From assembly GCF_023016155.1 (NCBI RefSeq), contig NZ_JALKBG010000008.1:312501-376500 (forward strand): a DNA stretch of 64,000 nt. The letters run 5' to 3'. Made by a program: the position numbers and the translations under genes. Within the stretch, counting starts at the first letter, position 1, and every line of letters starts with the position of its first letter. The notes below the pieces were generated by a model, which made no database searches, had not been told where the DNA came from, and saw only the letters and a list, made by a program, of their open reading frames with translations. The DNA comes from Aliiroseovarius sp. F20344 (GTDB taxonomy: Bacteria > Pseudomonadota > Alphaproteobacteria > Rhodobacterales > Rhodobacteraceae). Below, in pieces: positions 53,122 to 63,000 of the stretch.

Positions 53122-53373
53122 CCGTTTTAGATCAAGAATTTAGATCGATCGAGCGGAAGATCTTCGTCATCAGCTCGAATTCGGTTGTTTCGTCGGCGGT
53201 GAGAGATCGTGGAACTGGAGGATGGAGTTTCTTCGGAAGTTTCGTCTCGCTGGGTGAAACTGCACATGCTTAACAAACGCCACTGCGATAGACGTCAAGC
53301 CTGATGCTGGTTGCATTTGGTTTTCTTCAGTATGTCCTGCCTCGTGTCAGTAATTCATTTCCCTTTCATGAGG
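53122..53373. other. intergenic region before RND operon 3' end
   Basis: 252 bp with no clear gene. On the minus strand a 45-codon frame without start (53132-53269) reads like a protein C terminus (TADETTEFELMTKIFRSID), possibly a gene remnant. Confidence 0.4.
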
Positions 53374-56300
53374 TCAGCCCTTCGCCAGAGTGCTTAAACC
53401 GAGGTCATCAAGGATGGCATAGACTGCTGGCAGCACAAACAGCACCACAAGACCAGCACTCAAAAGCCCAAAGACCAGACTGGAAACCAGCGGGATTAGG
53501 ATCTGCGCCTGAAGGCTGGTTTCGGTCAGGATCGGCAACAGACCGACCGTGGTTGTGGTGGTGGTCAATAAAATCGCCCTGAACCGTGCCCGTGCTGCGC
53601 GCGAGGCTGCTTGAGCCACGCTCACCGTATCCACATGTTCATGTTTGACGAAGTCTACCAGCAGGATCGAGTTGTTGACCACAATCCCGGCCAGCGCCAC
53701 GAACCCCAGCATGCTGGGCATCGAGAAATCGAGCCCCATTGCCATATGGCCAAAGATCGCCCCGGGCAACGATAGCGGGATCACCAGCATCACCACGATG
53801 GGTTCAAGATACGACCGGAACAGGAAGCTGAGCAGCAGGAACACACCCAAAAGCCCGATCACGAACCCCTTGAGCATAGATTTCTGGGTCTTCCCGGCCT
53901 CGGCGTTCTGGCCTTCAACATCGAGCGTGACGGTTGGATGGCGTTGTAGCAGTGCCGGGACGAACCGTGCCATCGTATCGCCGACAATGGCGTTTGCATT
54001 GGCGATGCGCGTGTCGATCGAACCTTGAACCGTCACGCTGCGCACTCCGTCTTCGCGGTTGATCCGGCTATATCCCTGACCGGTCTCGACATTCGCCACA
54101 ACGCTTAGCGGCACATAGGAGCCGTCGGCACGGGTGACGTTGAAGTTTTCGAACACGTCGTGACTGGCGCGCTCGCCGGGGCCAAACTGGGCGGTGACTT
54201 CGACCAGAGAGCCATCGATCTGCATTTCGCTGATGGTCGTGCCCAGATAAGCGGCCCGCAACTGGTCGGCGATCATCGCGGCGGTAATCCCCATCGGGCC
54301 AGCGGCATCCGTTAGTGTCACGCGCAATTCGCGTTTTCCCGGGCGCAGATCATCCAGAATAGACGTCACACCCTGATATTGCCACAACCAGTCCTGTAAC
54401 TCGACCGAGGCGGCCTTTAGTGCGCTCAAATCATCGCCCTTCAGATGCATATCAATCGCGATCCCGGCCGGGCCGATGGTACTTTCGGCATATTTCAGAC
54501 TGATGGCGTCCGGCACCGGCCCGACAATGTCGCGCCAAAGCTCCATGATTTCGTCGGGGCTGCTTGTCCGCTCGGCCGAGGGTAAAAGATCGACGCTAAG
54601 TGTCACCACATGGGCGCCGGTTTCAAAGGCGTCCCGGTTCAGCCCATGGAACACTGAGATATGCTGGATCAGAGCGGCGCCATCGGGTTGTTCCGGAGTC
54701 AGTGTGACGTTGACCTCGTCCAATCCGGCTTCAAGTTGCGCGATGATCTGATCGGTGCGTGTTAGCGGTGTGCCCTGCGGCATCAGCACCCGTGCGACAA
54801 CGGTGTCGCCGTCCAGCTCGGGGAAGGCGGTGAATTTCAGATAGCCACCTGCCAGCATGCTGACCGAGACCAGCAGCACCGCGAAGCTGAGCCCGGTCAC
54901 GGCATAACGCCAGCGAATGGTCAGATCGACGAATGGCCCGACCAGACGTTCGCGAGCCCAGTTTACCGCCGCCTCGACTTTGGCGCCGATACCGGTGGCG
55001 TGGTTGGTGACCTCAAGGCTGTGGATCAGGTGGTGTGGCAGGATCAAGAACGCCTCAATCAGCGACACCATCAGGACAAACAGCATCACCACCGGCACGA
55101 CGCGCAACACGGCACCCAGATCGCCCGCCAGAAAGGCGAGCGAGCCGAAGATCATCGCGGTTGTGCCGAACGAGGCGAACACATTGGGAAACACCTGTGC
55201 TGCCCCCTCGACCGCTGCATCCAGTGCGCTGCGGCCCTTTTCACGCTGACGGGCGATGTTCTCGGCGATCACGATGGCATCGTCCATCAACAGGCCGATC
55301 ACGATCAGCAGGGCCAGCGAAGTCATCAGGTTGAGCGAGTAGCCGATCATCCCCATTAGCGCGACACCGCCCATGAACGAAACTGGCAGTCCCATGGCGA
55401 CCCAGAAGGCAAACCGGAATCCGAAGAAAAGCCACAGCACCAGAAACACCAGCGCCAGCCCCTGTAGCCCGTTGACAACAACCAGTGTCAGCCGTTCCCG
55501 CACCACCGTGGCACCATCGGCGGTGATTTCGAGCGCTATGCCCGGCGGGGCCTGGGCGCGCTCGGTTTCCAGAAACGCCTTGAGCGCGTCCAGCGTGCGC
55601 AGGCTGTCTTCGGCGCGGGTTTTGGTGATGTCCAGAATGGCGGCGGGCTGGCCATCGAACAGGATCACGTCGTCATCCTGCGCAAACCCTTCGGAGATGT
55701 CAGCGATGTCGCCCAGCCGGACCTGTCCGCCCTGTGCCGAAGACCGCACAATCAGGGCGGCAAGCGTAGCAGGGCTGCGCCGTTCCTCGGCCACGCGGAT
55801 CAGAAGGGTCTCGGTGGTCGTCTCGATCGACCCGGCGGGAAGATCAAGACTGCTGGCCTGCACCGCACGTGCAATATCGGCGACGGAGACTCCGAATTTC
55901 TGTAGGTCGGCGGGACGCAGGTCAATCTGCAACTCGCGGTTGGAAAAACCACGAATTTCCACTCTGGGAATACCACCCCAGCGCAGCATGTCGGTGCGGA
56001 TCTGTTCAGCATAGGCATTCAGATCAGTGCGGGTCTTGGGGCCGGTAATGGCAACCGAGGCAACAAAGTCGGTCAGGCCAAGCGGCCTGACTGTGGCGGT
56101 TTCTGCCCGCTCCGGAAAATCCGTGATGGCATCAACCTCGGACTTCACATCAGCGACAAACGATTGGAAATTGTTACCCTCGCGCATTTTCACAACCGAA
56201 CGGGCCAAGTTTTCACGCGCCTCGCAGGATTGCCGGTCGATACCGGTTACCGCGTCCAGCGCGTTTTCGATCCGCTCACAGATGGCAGTTTCAACTTCCT

Positions 56301-56463
56301 CTGGTCGGGCGCCGGGATACGGCACGCTGATCTCGACTTCGCTGAGGTTGGCGCGGGGAAAGGTCTCGCGCAAGAGAGTCGGGCTGACGAACAATCCAGC
56401 GGCAAGGAACAGGATCATCAGAAGGTTGGCGATAGTCGGATGCGCCGCAAAAAAACGGATCAT
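53374..56463 (-). CDS. RND-family efflux permease (AcrB-like)
   Basis: 1029 residues. Twelve helices in two halves with two large periplasmic loops. Proton-relay DD is in IGLLMDDAIVIAEN (helix 4). Other typical stretches are NLSEVEISVPYPGARPEEVE and FAVLLVSVSMLAGGYLKF. Ejects drugs or lipophilic compounds with the adaptor encoded upstream (ATGA overlap). No outer-membrane factor gene is present nearby. Confidence 0.94.
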   Translation of the reverse strand: MIRFFAAHPTIANLLMILFLAAGLFVSPTLLRETFPRANLSEVEISVPYPGARPEEVETAICERIENALDAVTGIDRQSCEARENLARSVVKMREGNNFQSFVADVKSEVDAITDFPERAETATVRPLGLTDFVASVAITGPKTRTDLNAYAEQIRTDMLRWGGIPRVEIRGFSNRELQIDLRPADLQKFGVSVADIARAVQASSLDLPAGSIETTTETLLIRVAEERRSPATLAALIVRSSAQGGQVRLGDIADISEGFAQDDDVILFDGQPAAILDITKTRAEDSLRTLDALKAFLETERAQAPPGIALEITADGATVVRERLTLVVVNGLQGLALVFLVLWLFFGFRFAFWVAMGLPVSFMGGVALMGMIGYSLNLMTSLALLIVIGLLMDDAIVIAENIARQREKGRSALDAAVEGAAQVFPNVFASFGTTAMIFGSLAFLAGDLGAVLRVVPVVMLFVLMVSLIEAFLILPHHLIHSLEVTNHATGIGAKVEAAVNWARERLVGPFVDLTIRWRYAVTGLSFAVLLVSVSMLAGGYLKFTAFPELDGDTVVARVLMPQGTPLTRTDQIIAQLEAGLDEVNVTLTPEQPDGAALIQHISVFHGLNRDAFETGAHVVTLSVDLLPSAERTSSPDEIMELWRDIVGPVPDAISLKYAESTIGPAGIAIDMHLKGDDLSALKAASVELQDWLWQYQGVTSILDDLRPGKRELRVTLTDAAGPMGITAAMIADQLRAAYLGTTISEMQIDGSLVEVTAQFGPGERASHDVFENFNVTRADGSYVPLSVVANVETGQGYSRINREDGVRSVTVQGSIDTRIANANAIVGDTMARFVPALLQRHPTVTLDVEGQNAEAGKTQKSMLKGFVIGLLGVFLLLSFLFRSYLEPIVVMLVIPLSLPGAIFGHMAMGLDFSMPSMLGFVALAGIVVNNSILLVDFVKHEHVDTVSVAQAASRAARARFRAILLTTTTTTVGLLPILTETSLQAQILIPLVSSLVFGLLSAGLVVLFVLPAVYAILDDLGLSTLAKG

Positions 56464-57818
56464 TGCGCGGCGCCCTCGGTCAGAAGTCGGTTCGCCACCT
56501 CAGTATCCGTATGCGGATCCAGAAGCGCGCCTTCGATCATCGGGGTTGGAGGGCTGAGCACGATACGGCTGTCTTCGGAAATCCCATCCGTGAACAGTGC
56601 GATCCCACCCTGTTCCAGCCACGGCGACGCCGTGATCACCCTGAGTCGGTTATCATCATCCACAACAAAAACCTGCCCATCGCGCAGGGCGCTGCGGGGC
56701 AGGACAATGCCGGACACCGGGTCAGAGCTGAGCAGGACCTCGACAAACATGCCCTTGGTCAAGGGGGGGCGGTCGCCCGCTTTCGTCAGGCTATAGGCGT
56801 CATCGACTTGCACCACGACACTGATTGTACCGGTTTTCGGATCGATGCCGTCGCCGATCCGGTCAACTGTCGCAGGCCAGGTCACGGCCTCGTCGCCCAA
56901 GCGCAGCCGGACCTGTGCGTTCAGGCCGAATTCGTGAAGAATTTCGGTCATCCGCGTCGGGTCCATCGGTAGCGTTGCGGTCGCTGACTGACCTGATCGG
57001 ATCAGGCCGCGAAAGCTGTCGATAGACACCTGTACGTCGATCTCTGCCTGATCGATACCGTCCAGAATGGCTGCGGTCTGCCCGGTTTTCAGAAACTGCC
57101 CGGTCTCGACCGAATGCGTTGCGACCCTTGCAGTAAAGGGCAAGGTCAGCTCACTGCGCCCCAGGTTCAGCCGGGCGGTGGCAAGGTTGGTCTGATAGAC
57201 GGCTATCTGTTCAGTCTGAACGGCGCGTTGGGTCGGAAACAGGGCCAGCGTGCCCTCAATGCCCTGCACTTTCTGGCGTTGTGCCAGATGCGCCGCACGC
57301 GCCATGTCGCGGCCGCTTTGCGCCATGGTTCCGGCGGCAAACAGCGTCTCGGCCCGTTCCAAGTCAGACGCTTTGACGGCCAGTGCTTCGCGTTCGATTT
57401 CAAGTGCAGCGCGCTGATTTGCTTCTGTCACGTCAAGTTCGGCCAGCCGGGCCTGAGCGGCACGGATGTTTGCGGTGGCCTGAGCGATGGCAAGATCGAA
57501 ATCGGTTGGTGAGAGTCGAACCAAAACCGCGCCCGCAGGCAGAATTTGCCCGTCGCGCAAGCCCGGGTTGACATATTCCACCGTTCCGCCGACCTCGGCA
57601 ATCGCAGCAAAGGTACGGGCCGGAGCGACAAGACCAAAACCGACAAGCGTCGGGGTGACTTCTCTGGTTTCGGCGGCGATCACGCGCACCGGGCTGGCAC
57701 GCTCGGCAAGCGCGATGCGTCCCGGTGGCGGGCTAGTGGACACAACATAGGCCAGAACACCTGCGCCAATAGCGGCAATCGGCAGGGTGATCAGGACCAG
57801 TTTAAACCTAGTTTTCAT
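56460..57818 (-). CDS. RND periplasmic adaptor (HlyD/MFP family)
   Basis: 452 residues. An N-terminal helix (about 8-28), then the lipoyl half YVNPGLRDGQILPAGAVLVRL, coiled coil (about 95-185, ALEIEREALAVKASDLERAE), second lipoyl half (LPFTARVATHSVETGQFLKTG), beta barrel and C-terminal domain. Bridges the permease and an outer-membrane channel encoded elsewhere. Overlaps both neighbours. Confidence 0.94.
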   Translation of the reverse strand: MKTRFKLVLITLPIAAIGAGVLAYVVSTSPPPGRIALAERASPVRVIAAETREVTPTLVGFGLVAPARTFAAIAEVGGTVEYVNPGLRDGQILPAGAVLVRLSPTDFDLAIAQATANIRAAQARLAELDVTEANQRAALEIEREALAVKASDLERAETLFAAGTMAQSGRDMARAAHLAQRQKVQGIEGTLALFPTQRAVQTEQIAVYQTNLATARLNLGRSELTLPFTARVATHSVETGQFLKTGQTAAILDGIDQAEIDVQVSIDSFRGLIRSGQSATATLPMDPTRMTEILHEFGLNAQVRLRLGDEAVTWPATVDRIGDGIDPKTGTISVVVQVDDAYSLTKAGDRPPLTKGMFVEVLLSSDPVSGIVLPRSALRDGQVFVVDDDNRLRVITASPWLEQGGIALFTDGISEDSRIVLSPPTPMIEGALLDPHTDTEVANRLLTEGAAQ

Positions 57819-58423
57819 GGCGTGTTTCCTTCGCGTTCGAAGAGCCTCAGTTGTAGATCAAGAAGGCGTTCACCCTCTTGCACAAGAGGGGCCGGGTTGC
57901 GGGTCACGATGAGCCGTAGCACCAGGCTCTGAACAATTCCGAGCAACAGCGTCACGCCGTCCTCAATGCCCAGATCGGTTCGCAGGTCGCCGTGGGCGCG
58001 CAGGTCATTAAAACAACCCGCCAAAGCCGCGCGGTAACCAGCCATCTCGGTTTGAAACCGCTGGCGGGTTTCGGCCAGCCCGCCGGTTGGATCACGCGTA
58101 ACCATTATTTCCGGCAGGGCAGGAAATTCGGCGATCAGGTGGAGGTGACGTAGGACCAGATTACGCAGGTTCTCCGAGGGTGCCATGCAAGGGCTGACGC
58201 CCAGCCGGGCATTCTCTGAAATCCGGGCGCACAGTGTGTCGGTGGCTGCCCGCCAAATATCTTCCTTCCTGGGGAAGTGCTTGTAGATTGCCGGTTGCGT
58301 CAGACCCAGCCGACCCGCGATCATGCCGGTCGTCACGTGGCCCGGCCCAACCTCGAACGCCAGGTCCAGCGTCACCGCTAGAATCTCGGCCTTGCGATCC
58401 CCGGAGGATCTACGCGCCTTCAT
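57815..58423 (-). CDS. TetR/AcrR-family regulator of RND operon
   Basis: 202 residues from ATG 58423, which overlaps the stop of the first operon gene; a start ten codons earlier at 58453 is possible. HTH TTGMIAGRLGLTQPAIYKHF. As a gene inside the operon it controls, it likely autoregulates from the palindrome at 58849. Confidence 0.92.
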   Translation of the reverse strand: MKARRSSGDRKAEILAVTLDLAFEVGPGHVTTGMIAGRLGLTQPAIYKHFPRKEDIWRAATDTLCARISENARLGVSPCMAPSENLRNLVLRHLHLIAEFPALPEIMVTRDPTGGLAETRQRFQTEMAGYRAALAGCFNDLRAHGDLRTDLGIEDGVTLLLGIVQSLVLRLIVTRNPAPLVQEGERLLDLQLRLFEREGNTP

Positions 58424-58842
58424 GTTCGCCTGATCGCACGGTTTGCTATCCATGCGACCGCCGCCCAGAATGTGAACCTCAGGGCCAGGGCGCCAACAGT
58501 TCGTAATTCAAACGCGCTTCCCTGAAAAACCACGATGACGAACCCCAGTGCGACAATCGCCGTTGCAATGGCGATAAGGCCAGCAAGCCGGGCAGCCCAG
58601 CCTTTGCCAAACCACAAACCGATGGCAGCAACGACATAAACAAATCCTGCAAGGAAATTGAACCAGACCACAAACAAGACGTAGTTGCCCGCCCATGTCT
58701 GTGCCTCGGCAGACCCAAAGAGCACGCTGCCTCCGGAGAAGACCGTCATCACGCCAAAGATTAATGCAAAGACTGCGATCAACTTTGGCCGAAGAAATGG
58801 AGCAGAGGCTTGTGGGGATGGAGGGATCAACGCGACTCTCAC
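58420..58842 (-). CDS. four-helix hypothetical membrane protein, first gene of RND operon
   Basis: 140 residues with GTG 58842, or about 136 with TTG 58830. The TTG has an AGGTGAGAG site at the right distance, while the GTG has none, so the TTG is more likely. Four membrane helices (about 20-40, 52-72, 80-103, 115-135). No family recognised. Overlaps tetR by 4 bp. Confidence 0.75.
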   Translation of the reverse strand: MRVALIPPSPQASAPFLRPKLIAVFALIFGVMTVFSGGSVLFGSAEAQTWAGNYVLFVVWFNFLAGFVYVVAAIGLWFGKGWAARLAGLIAIATAIVALGFVIVVFQGSAFELRTVGALALRFTFWAAVAWIANRAIRRT

Positions 58843-58848
58843 CTAAAG

Positions 58849-58864
58849 GTTATAATTCTATAAC
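58849..58864. promoter_or_regulatory. candidate TetR operator of RND operon
   Basis: GTTATA - ATTC - TATAAC, perfect inverted repeat. On the minus strand it contains TATAAC as a possible -10, so repressor binding would block the operon promoter. Confidence 0.65.
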
Positions 58865-59522
58865 TACAGGCGAAAGATAGATGTTTCAATACCTCACCCG
58901 ATATACACAAACATGCAATGTGACGTCGGCGTAAGGGTTCTGGCGGTGCAAGTTCAATGCATCGAGAGCGGATAGTTCAGGCGTGCGAACTATGGAAAAC
59001 GCGGCGCTCGCCTGGACCGTAGTGGCGAGTTTGAATTGACGTATTCTCCTATTGCTTCGCCCTCTGCGCGTCTGAACAGCTTCGGGCCCCCAAGGCCGGA
59101 TAAGAGGTCTGCTTGTCTGACGGAACAAACCCATAGCACGGATTAATGTTGGGCTGGCCAAGCTTCAGCACTGCGTCCGCGCCCAGAGATCCAAGATGCT
59201 ATTTTCCATTGGTTCTTGCCTGACGCCAGACCCTTGGAGTTCCGACGTAACGCAGCTGGGCGCCAGCAGGTAGCAACTTGTGTCTGGATGGCCCTGTAAA
59301 ACATAAGGTGTAAACAGCACATGGCAGTCGCGCGTATAGCAGGTCATGGTTTGGGTTTTGCCGTTCTTCCAGCATCACACGGGGCCATGACTTCCGAACA
59401 TTTTTCACAACAATGTCTGACAATTGCGGGGATTCTTTATGCAAAGCTTGACACTGGCAGCAGCTTCTCGCCTTCTGATCCAGACCATGCGTTCAGCGCG
59501 ATATACTTGATATGAGGCCCCG
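58865..59522. other. 658-bp gene-poor region
   Basis: No ORF of convincing quality. A minus-strand open frame ending at 59165 (70 codons, Cys-rich MTCYTRDCHVLFTPYVLQGH) has an amino-acid composition more protein-like than its surroundings but no clear start site or family. No tRNA, repeat or insertion-sequence ends seen. It could be a decayed gene or long leader for the secreted protein gene. Confidence 0.4.
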
Positions 59523-59999
59523 ATGATCCGTTTAGTTGCAACCTTCCTGCTTGTCACCACGCTCCCCCTGATTACTCAGGCACAAGAGGCGCGGAATTGG
59601 CAAGAACAGTGCACGTCGGCAGCGCGCGGTGCCCCATTGGTATGCCGCGCAACACAGACTGTCGTGGACGCCCAGAGCGGGGCGCCAATCGTGCGCAGCA
59701 CCGTGGTCACATCCGACGAACTGGATCTTCCGGGCCATGCACTGTTGTCTGTTGAGTTGCCCGTCGGTGTGCATATCCCGTCTGGTGTCACACTCGGCAA
59801 CATCACCTTGGCGCTTGAGACCTGTGACACGTCGGCCTGCTATGCACAAACGCCGTTCTCGGGCGAGATTTCGGACATGTTCCTTGCCGGAGGTTCCCAG
59901 CCCCTTATTTTTCGGATGGCACCTGATCAGGACGTCAGTTTTACGCTTCAGCTTGATGGGTTTGCGCAAAGCTTCAACGCGATCAAGATCGCTAAGTAG
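59523..59999 (+). CDS. invasion-associated locus B (IalB) family secreted protein
   Basis: 158 residues. Signal peptide MIRLVATFLLVTTLPLITQA. The IalB pattern follows: NWQEQCTSAARGAPLVCRATQT, PVGVHIPSGVTLGNI, LETCDTSACYAQTPFSGEI. Four Cys probably form two disulfides. The family is periplasmic; the name derives from a Bartonella invasion gene, but most members are in environmental bacteria. The stop is 6 bp from the stop of the convergent autotransporter. Confidence 0.87.
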   Translation: MIRLVATFLLVTTLPLITQAQEARNWQEQCTSAARGAPLVCRATQTVVDAQSGAPIVRSTVVTSDELDLPGHALLSVELPVGVHIPSGVTLGNITLALETCDTSACYAQTPFSGEISDMFLAGGSQPLIFRMAPDQDVSFTLQLDGFAQSFNAIKIAK

Positions 60000-60005
60000 G
60001 TTGCT

Positions 60006-63000
60006 TTAGAACGCATGTTCAAACCGGAACCCGAAGCTGGTTGCGGTCGAGTTTCCTAGCCAACGGCGCTCGGCTACGACCTCGGCCGAGGTGAGCGGTG
60101 TCAGTTCCAAGCCTACCGATGCCTCAACCGCCCAGCTGTCTTCCAGTGCATCCGTGACCATGAACGGGTCGGAGCCTGCCGGGCTAGCAACGAATCGACC
60201 GATCGAGCTGGCGGAACGATTGCCCAGATAGGTCTGTCGCGACAGCTTCAGCCCACCGGTGACCGTGCTGCACTGTGCGCGGCAGCCGTTCTGCGGCGGA
60301 CCGTCAATGCCGAGCTCGATGGATGGCGTAAAGACTACAAACCAGTCGGCGCTGTGTTCCAGCCCCAGTGCCAGATCCCCACCTGTTTCGTTTGTGGCTT
60401 TCGAGGCGGTCTTACCAATATTCAGGTATGCGCCGGGGCGAACAAAGAAGCCCTGAGCGAGATCATACTGCTTTTCGGCCCCAAGAGAGAGAGCAATGCT
60501 GGTGGTGTTCAGCGTGCCTTTGGTCGCGCCGCCGATGAACGGGTTGCGCTCAACGTCCGAGGTGGCCCGACCAGCGGCCAATCCAAAGCTCCAGTCGATC
60601 CCGTACCGGTCCACATCATAGCTGAGCCCCAACATCGCATGACGCCCGGTGGCGCGGGCACCTGTATTCGTGTGGATGGTGCTGTGCGAGCCGAAATCAA
60701 ACCCGAAGCCAAGGCGTGCGCCATTGTCCAACTCGCGTGCAGCACTCAGCTGTGCGGATGCACGCGAGGTCGTCTGATCCTGGTATTCGAAGTCCCCCGC
60801 GCGTTGGCCCTTTTCGTTACCAAAGCTGAACGTCAGGCATTTGGATTGTTCCCCGGATAGCTCGCAGCGGCCAAACCGTTCAGAGAAGTCCAAGAGACCA
60901 CGGTGGTCCGAGGCTTTGCGGGCTGCATACACGTCGGCGTTCATAGTGTCATACAGCAGGGGAAGCTGGCTTGCATCCGACACCGCGAACAGCGCCGCTG
61001 AAAGCCTTTGTAGCCCGATTGGAGCCCCCTTGATGAAGGCCGAATTCAGGTGCTTGCCAAGCGAGGTTTCGTTGCGATTAAAGTTGGCCTTTCCGGGGGC
61101 AAAATCCACGTCCCATTCGACCGCCAGTTCATTGGAGGACAGGGCTGCGATCTTGTAATCGACGATCGCGCTCGGTGCGATGTCAAGGTTCAACCCGCCC
61201 ATATCCGCTCCGTCAGAGGCGGTCGAGAACAGGGCGTGCGAGATGCCGGATCGCAGGTGCGTCGCGTTATAGGTTAGGACGGACAGAGTGCCATCCCAGT
61301 TTGCCGAACCGGTGTTGATCAGGTGATCCGCAGTGCGGGTGCCGAAATCAAGGTCGATAAAGGTGGTACCTGTTCTGGCTTGCTGGAAGTCGCCCGTCAG
61401 GTGCAGATCGCTTAGGGTCGTTGGCCTTTGCGCCGGGTTATACGCTGCTAGACGTGCGGCGTAGTTCAAATAGCCAGTATCGCCAAACGACAGTTCGCCT
61501 GAATTGGTCAACAGCCCCGACGCGCCTGCACTGCCATCATGAAGGTGCGATTGCGCGCCAAGCAGCGTCAGTGCTCCCTCTTGGTTGTCGAACAGGTTCT
61601 GCCCAGCACCCAGATCGAATGTGCCGATGAAAACACCGGCATTAGTGATCACGTCATTTCCGCTTTTGGCCTCGATCACGGTCGCGTCCAACCCACCCGC
61701 GGATTGTAGCTGACCTTCATTAGTAAGCGAGTTGTCGGTTCCGCCGACCAAGGACACGGTGGCGGTGTCTGTCCCGCCGGTCACGGTCGATCCTTTGCCG
61801 ATACCGATCTCAACCCGGTTTGCCGGATCGTCAATGGCCGTGGTTTGGGCAAGGATTGCGTGTGCGTCGTCGCCCAGTACGGTAATGTCGCCCGTATAGT
61901 TGACGGTCACGCTGCCCGACGGGGCTCCGGCTCCATCAAGTGCAGTGGCAAAGATGCCATGTGCGCCGTCGCCCGCTGTAATGATCGTGCCGGTGTGATC
62001 CACAAGCACATCGCCTGCAGTCCCGATCGCTCCCGAGCTGCCAACCAGCCCTGTCCCTTCGCCGACTTCGCCCAGAACACCACCGCCGCCGCCGACCGAC
62101 TGCGCGAAAATCGCGGTGGCGCCGTCGCCCAGCGTCACAATGGCACCGTTGCTGATCACAGTGACGTCGCCGCCATTGCCACCCGCACCACCCGAGGCCC
62201 CAAAAGCCAAGGCGTCTGTATTTTCCTCGCCATTGATGCCGCGGTCGACATTGCCGGCCATTCCGCCGCCGCCGCCAACCGACTGCGCGAAGATTCCATA
62301 GCCTGCGGTTCCGGCGGTCAGGATCAGGCCATCATTCGTGACCAGGACATCGCCGCCCTCACCGCCAGCGCCGCCCGAGCCACCAAGCCCGATGGTGCCC
62401 GTTTCACCAACAGCGCCATAGCCGCCAAGGCCACCACCACCGCCAACAGATTGGGCAAAGACCCCGATGGCCCCTTCGCCCAGTGCCATCACATTGCCCC
62501 GGTTTGTCACGGTCACCAGACCACCATCGCCGCTTGCACCACCGCGCCCACCGACTGCGATTTCGAACCGGCTGACGCCATCCTCTTCCTCGTCCGCCTC
62601 GGGTGTTTCTGGCGCTTCAGGAGGCTCAGGGCCAGCCGGAAGGCCAGGAACGTCCGGTGCTTGGGGAAGGTCTGCAACGACTGGCAGGCCCGGCAAACCG
62701 GGTAGACCTGGAAGTCCGGGCACCGTAACGCCATTCAAGCTAGGTAGACCGCCCAGATCCTTCAGGCTGGGCAGGCTTGGCAAGTTAGCCAGATTAGGCA
62801 TGTTGGGAAGACCAGGCAGGCCTGTCACACCGGGCAAGCCGGGTGTGGAGCCCACCGACGGAAAGGCCGGAAGGGCCGGGATGGTCGGCAGGTTTGCAAC
62901 CAGATCGCCTCCGATGGCGACAAGCTCGTCGATTGTGGGTTTGCCATGTTCGCCGTGCCCCCCGACGCCACCGCCGCCGCCAACGGATTGCGCCATAACC

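Noticed and set aside
59165-59347. Cys-rich 60-codon ORF as an annotated gene
   Set aside because: No ribosome-binding site, no clear neighbour and no family; kept only as part of the gene-poor region.
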